NCBI GenBank assembly: GCA_002309415.1
Contig: DBXC01000006.1
Location: 80,585-144,584 of the forward strand
DNA length: 64,000 nucleotides
DNA from: Dehalococcoidia bacterium UBA1222
Lineage (GTDB): Bacteria; Chloroflexota; Dehalococcoidia; Dehalococcoidales; UBA1222
Reading direction: 5' to 3'
The translations under genes were made by a program, and so were the position numbers. Below, piece after piece: positions 62,801-64,000 of this stretch (position 1 is its first letter; each line of letters opens with the position of its first letter). The notes below the pieces were generated by a model, which did no database searches, had not been told where the DNA came from, and saw only the letters and a list, made by a program, of their open reading frames with translations.

Positions 62801-62909
62801 TTACGAATCCTTTGGGCAGGCTATTATCAGCCAAGACCACATTGAATGGGAACAGGAGTGCCATGAGCATGACAGCAAGGAGACAGATATTGATGATGCG
62901 TTTTTTCAT
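59838..62909 (-). CDS. Large secreted/anchored protein of unknown function
   Basis: This 1023-residue protein has a signal peptide (residues 1-27, ending ..VVLADN). A beta-rich N-domain of about 200 residues follows, then a Gly/Ser linker and one hydrophobic segment, PIPIPAAIIVGVGATLAAISG (about 249-269), that could span the membrane. Several Ig-like beta domains come next (about 280-650). From about residue 660 it becomes helical, with MLEELNKNKKIPATHLRAMNK and hydrophobic helices (GDCAFSVVMVAYTGPVGEAVLS, LAGYFVFAVFNNYL-type). The family is not recognised. Its ATG follows directly on the zinc-ribbon gene's stop (TAAATG), with AAGGAGG inside that gene. Confidence 0.82.
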   Translation of the reverse strand: MKKRIINICLLAVMLMALLFPFNVVLADNSLPKGFVTPASAGIKDWNTMTTAVHNDLDAIYLIPYMVKSDIIVPAAEKYYFGDNNYIRIKAEPLIVANSSFKGKKDISTKVSAEEHFTNVDHSTTYKLDYTLKVDITDLSLDSFQVQYSIQGTEKILMQHTTDGTTYKNSYESKPDTKYDLGTWLFGDDGKIYADIFFPMDKPEDVEQKYWWYNCRMRYEVAGVHLKTGGGASGGSETDANTETGDFPIPIPAAIIVGVGATLAAISGKSGSSDDKDKKSSRFVMYIGKDFGNSIRRGAKAIPVRARMAEITEGGAEKDRPGLTSQIAVYSSDLNIESTSFDGRYMEAYVSADKDMIDNKGIINFRFEGENGSFDNNIRFNIIDDASLSFIEETDHETMKLKGNETYLQAILGDGADYKVKFFIENANDDPIEISADDSSDFSISFDYTERQYTYLATLTNKTKAPTEKSVFAEPVRCTESFLAKYDDGTELRGYIHVELYPEGLTVRAKTENGRVKVDSFEKESAGDFDEKFQSAELDFTLAVKTAEGAKFVDLIDETTLKFGELKGEGDANEKTAEKYKFEVEGVTDNKYYFKPNTVLYETKEQFFMSIPVSCEYEGTQYAAEIPLWLIGKAIPPMSDWDKEYKLFVRNVNKLAPVEKRQGLLDMLEELNKNKKIPATHLRAMNKQFIEDYMVYVTKLQEDSYSELNTYEWIVYGLEWVKFIGDCAFSVVMVAYTGPVGEAVLSPAKEIFVNALGECWMHIYHGEPFDIEKLEVAKNLKNAADNVVANSVTDSIMANPLAWRKNLSLIAGYFVFAVFNNYLEIMAETGESNLMGAIYKAFSDLTVNAIKGAASALFGKWIKSASFQKMAGTKIGTYLRNAVKDSKVFQVDDIFIGKDGVRLTGELVELTKKQYFEKFFSDLCGGKAEEIMEGFEKILEKEVYRGDEFTTNAKGDILFTTYFSAFDNEEYFITLNLTKLFALATGNLYTAFFRDIFGDVPTASAVNTFPKDPQIPHHEVTKQ

Positions 62910-63848
62910 TTATTTTGCCTCCTTCTTTCCAAGTACTGCGATACCCTTCATGTTCAGGATCAGCATCACTGCTGATATCACGATCAGCACTATGCCTGGT
63001 ATCAGGAGTCTGATATTGAATATGGCAAAGACGGCACTGACTGCAAAGCCTGCAGCCATTCCGCGTGTGATACCTGATCCGTATTTTGGATTTTTCTTTC
63101 CCAGTATCGATGTAAAGAGTTTATTAATAAAGCCATTATTGGATGCTGACTTGGCAGCGGCGTAAGCAAAGGCAATCCCGCCCATGAATGAATAGGTCGA
63201 GATGCCTCCGGTGAGGATCAAAAAGAAGATGAATGATGCACCGAGACCCAGTAACCAGCTCCAAAGCGTCTCAAGGGAGACTCCGAGACCGTTCTTGAAT
63301 AGGTCTGAAGGAGATTGTTTCTGGCTCTTATCTTTCTTTGTGAGATTGGCAACCAATGAGAAAAGTGCTGTTGCAAAGATCCCTTTTCCCAATAGCACAC
63401 CGATATATTTGAGGATATTTCCGCTGGTTCCCAGACTTGAGAACGAGAGGAACGACAGTATCTTGACCGGAAGAGGATTCTTGCCGGCGGCGTGGATGAC
63501 CATGATCGTCAGCCAGATCACACCCAGTATGATAGCCGGAATCAGCGCTTTGGGATTCTTAAAAGCATTCTTGAATGCGCTGAATACTCCTGTAACGCCG
63601 CTTTGTATAATATCGATGGGCCCTCCGCCTAAAGATGTACTTACTGAAGTAGATCCTTCTAATCGGACCTCACCTTCGGCATCCGATGCATCTCGTGCAT
63701 CGATATCAGGATTTTTGATGACAGGTTTGTTTTGGAACGTTTTGGCTGGACTATCCTGCGCGGGTTTGCTGACTGGCGCTCCGCAGCTCTGGCAGAAACG
63801 GACGCCTTCGTCCAGCCTGGTCCCGCATTTCACACAGAAGTTGGACAT
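62910..63848 (-). CDS. Zinc-ribbon multi-pass membrane protein
   Basis: This 312-residue protein starts at MSNFCVKCG; the ATG at 63848 has GGGGTGTG before it. The N-terminal zinc ribbon is CVKCGTRL ... CQSCGAPV (residues 4-28), followed by a linker of about 65 residues. At least five hydrophobic helices lie between about residues 105 and 300, with a Gly/Ala-rich segment GISTYSFMGGIAFAYAAAKSA. Lys-rich loops face inside. It is upstream of, and directly adjacent to, the large secreted-protein gene, so the two are probably one functional unit at the membrane. Confidence 0.85.
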   Translation of the reverse strand: MSNFCVKCGTRLDEGVRFCQSCGAPVSKPAQDSPAKTFQNKPVIKNPDIDARDASDAEGEVRLEGSTSVSTSLGGGPIDIIQSGVTGVFSAFKNAFKNPKALIPAIILGVIWLTIMVIHAAGKNPLPVKILSFLSFSSLGTSGNILKYIGVLLGKGIFATALFSLVANLTKKDKSQKQSPSDLFKNGLGVSLETLWSWLLGLGASFIFFLILTGGISTYSFMGGIAFAYAAAKSASNNGFINKLFTSILGKKNPKYGSGITRGMAAGFAVSAVFAIFNIRLLIPGIVLIVISAVMLILNMKGIAVLGKKEAK

Positions 63849-64000
63849 GACACACCCCAACAATGATTTGATGCCAGCATTATATCAAACAATTGCGTTA
63901 CTAAGATGTTCCGATAAGCCTAGTAGGGGGATAAGTCTTTTTTTTGCTATTTTTCATGTTTTTTAGATTTAAAAATAAATAATAAAAAAAAGACCCCAGT

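Noticed and set aside
1..64000. CRISPR array, prophage or insertion sequence
   Set aside because: No regularly spaced repeats, transposase, phage structural genes or target duplications were seen.

Overview
The window looks like a chromosome segment from an anaerobic low- to mid-GC Bacillota, most likely a clostridial lineage. The signs are a remA-gmk pair, a topA-xerC pair, rubrerythrin, an oxygen-sensitive indolepyruvate:ferredoxin oxidoreductase, radical-SAM genes, formate-THF ligase, and lipoproteins with Gram-positive-style signals. Core genes use CGA for arginine unusually often. No phage, transposase, CRISPR array or rRNA operon is visible. Genus cannot be set from sequence reading alone.

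Left part (1-31.7 kb). The end of tyrS opens the window, followed by a small membrane-anchored protein, a cyclophilin lipoprotein/DUF3592 pair, and a small ribbon-helix-helix regulator gene (2519-2674) that is easy to miss and has its own promoter and inverted-repeat operator. Next come fhs with an ASKHA/ferredoxin corrinoid-activator-like gene, aspS-tig-clpP, a Na/Pi cotransporter, the topA-xerC-peptidase-PHP operon, remA-gmk, the (p)ppGpp synthetase/hydrolase, tRNA-Ala, alr, a CbxX-type AAA+ protein with an extra N-terminal half, a nucleoside hydrolase, a VUT transporter with a possible preQ1-like leader, the UPF0237/UPF0210 pair and rubrerythrin.

Middle part (32-52.6 kb). It holds an inositol-phosphate synthase gene with a structured leader, an operon of two large unrecognised proteins, a 1082-residue lipoprotein, a HIT protein, an XRE regulator fused to a complete desulfoferrodoxin-like domain, a TIGR03960 radical-SAM protein, tRNA-Ser, a membrane-tethered XRE regulator, the AmmeMemoRadiSam genes, rarA, an AT-rich two-gene module whose second protein has a PD-(D/E)xK-like E..D..QxK pattern, a frameshifted acetyltransferase gene and another unrecognised protein.

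Right part (52.6-64 kb). One operon encodes two-subunit pyruvate carboxylase, a NifU/IscU-like protein and IorA-IorB, joining anaplerosis with ferredoxin-linked 2-oxoacid metabolism. A DegV protein follows, then a zinc-ribbon membrane protein transcribed with a 1023-residue secreted or anchored protein of unknown function.

The best candidates for undescribed biology are the 49.4-50.9 kb module, the 33.3-39.3 kb unknown cluster, the 59.8-63.8 kb surface-protein pair, the two-part AAA+ protein and the XRE-superoxide-reductase fusion.
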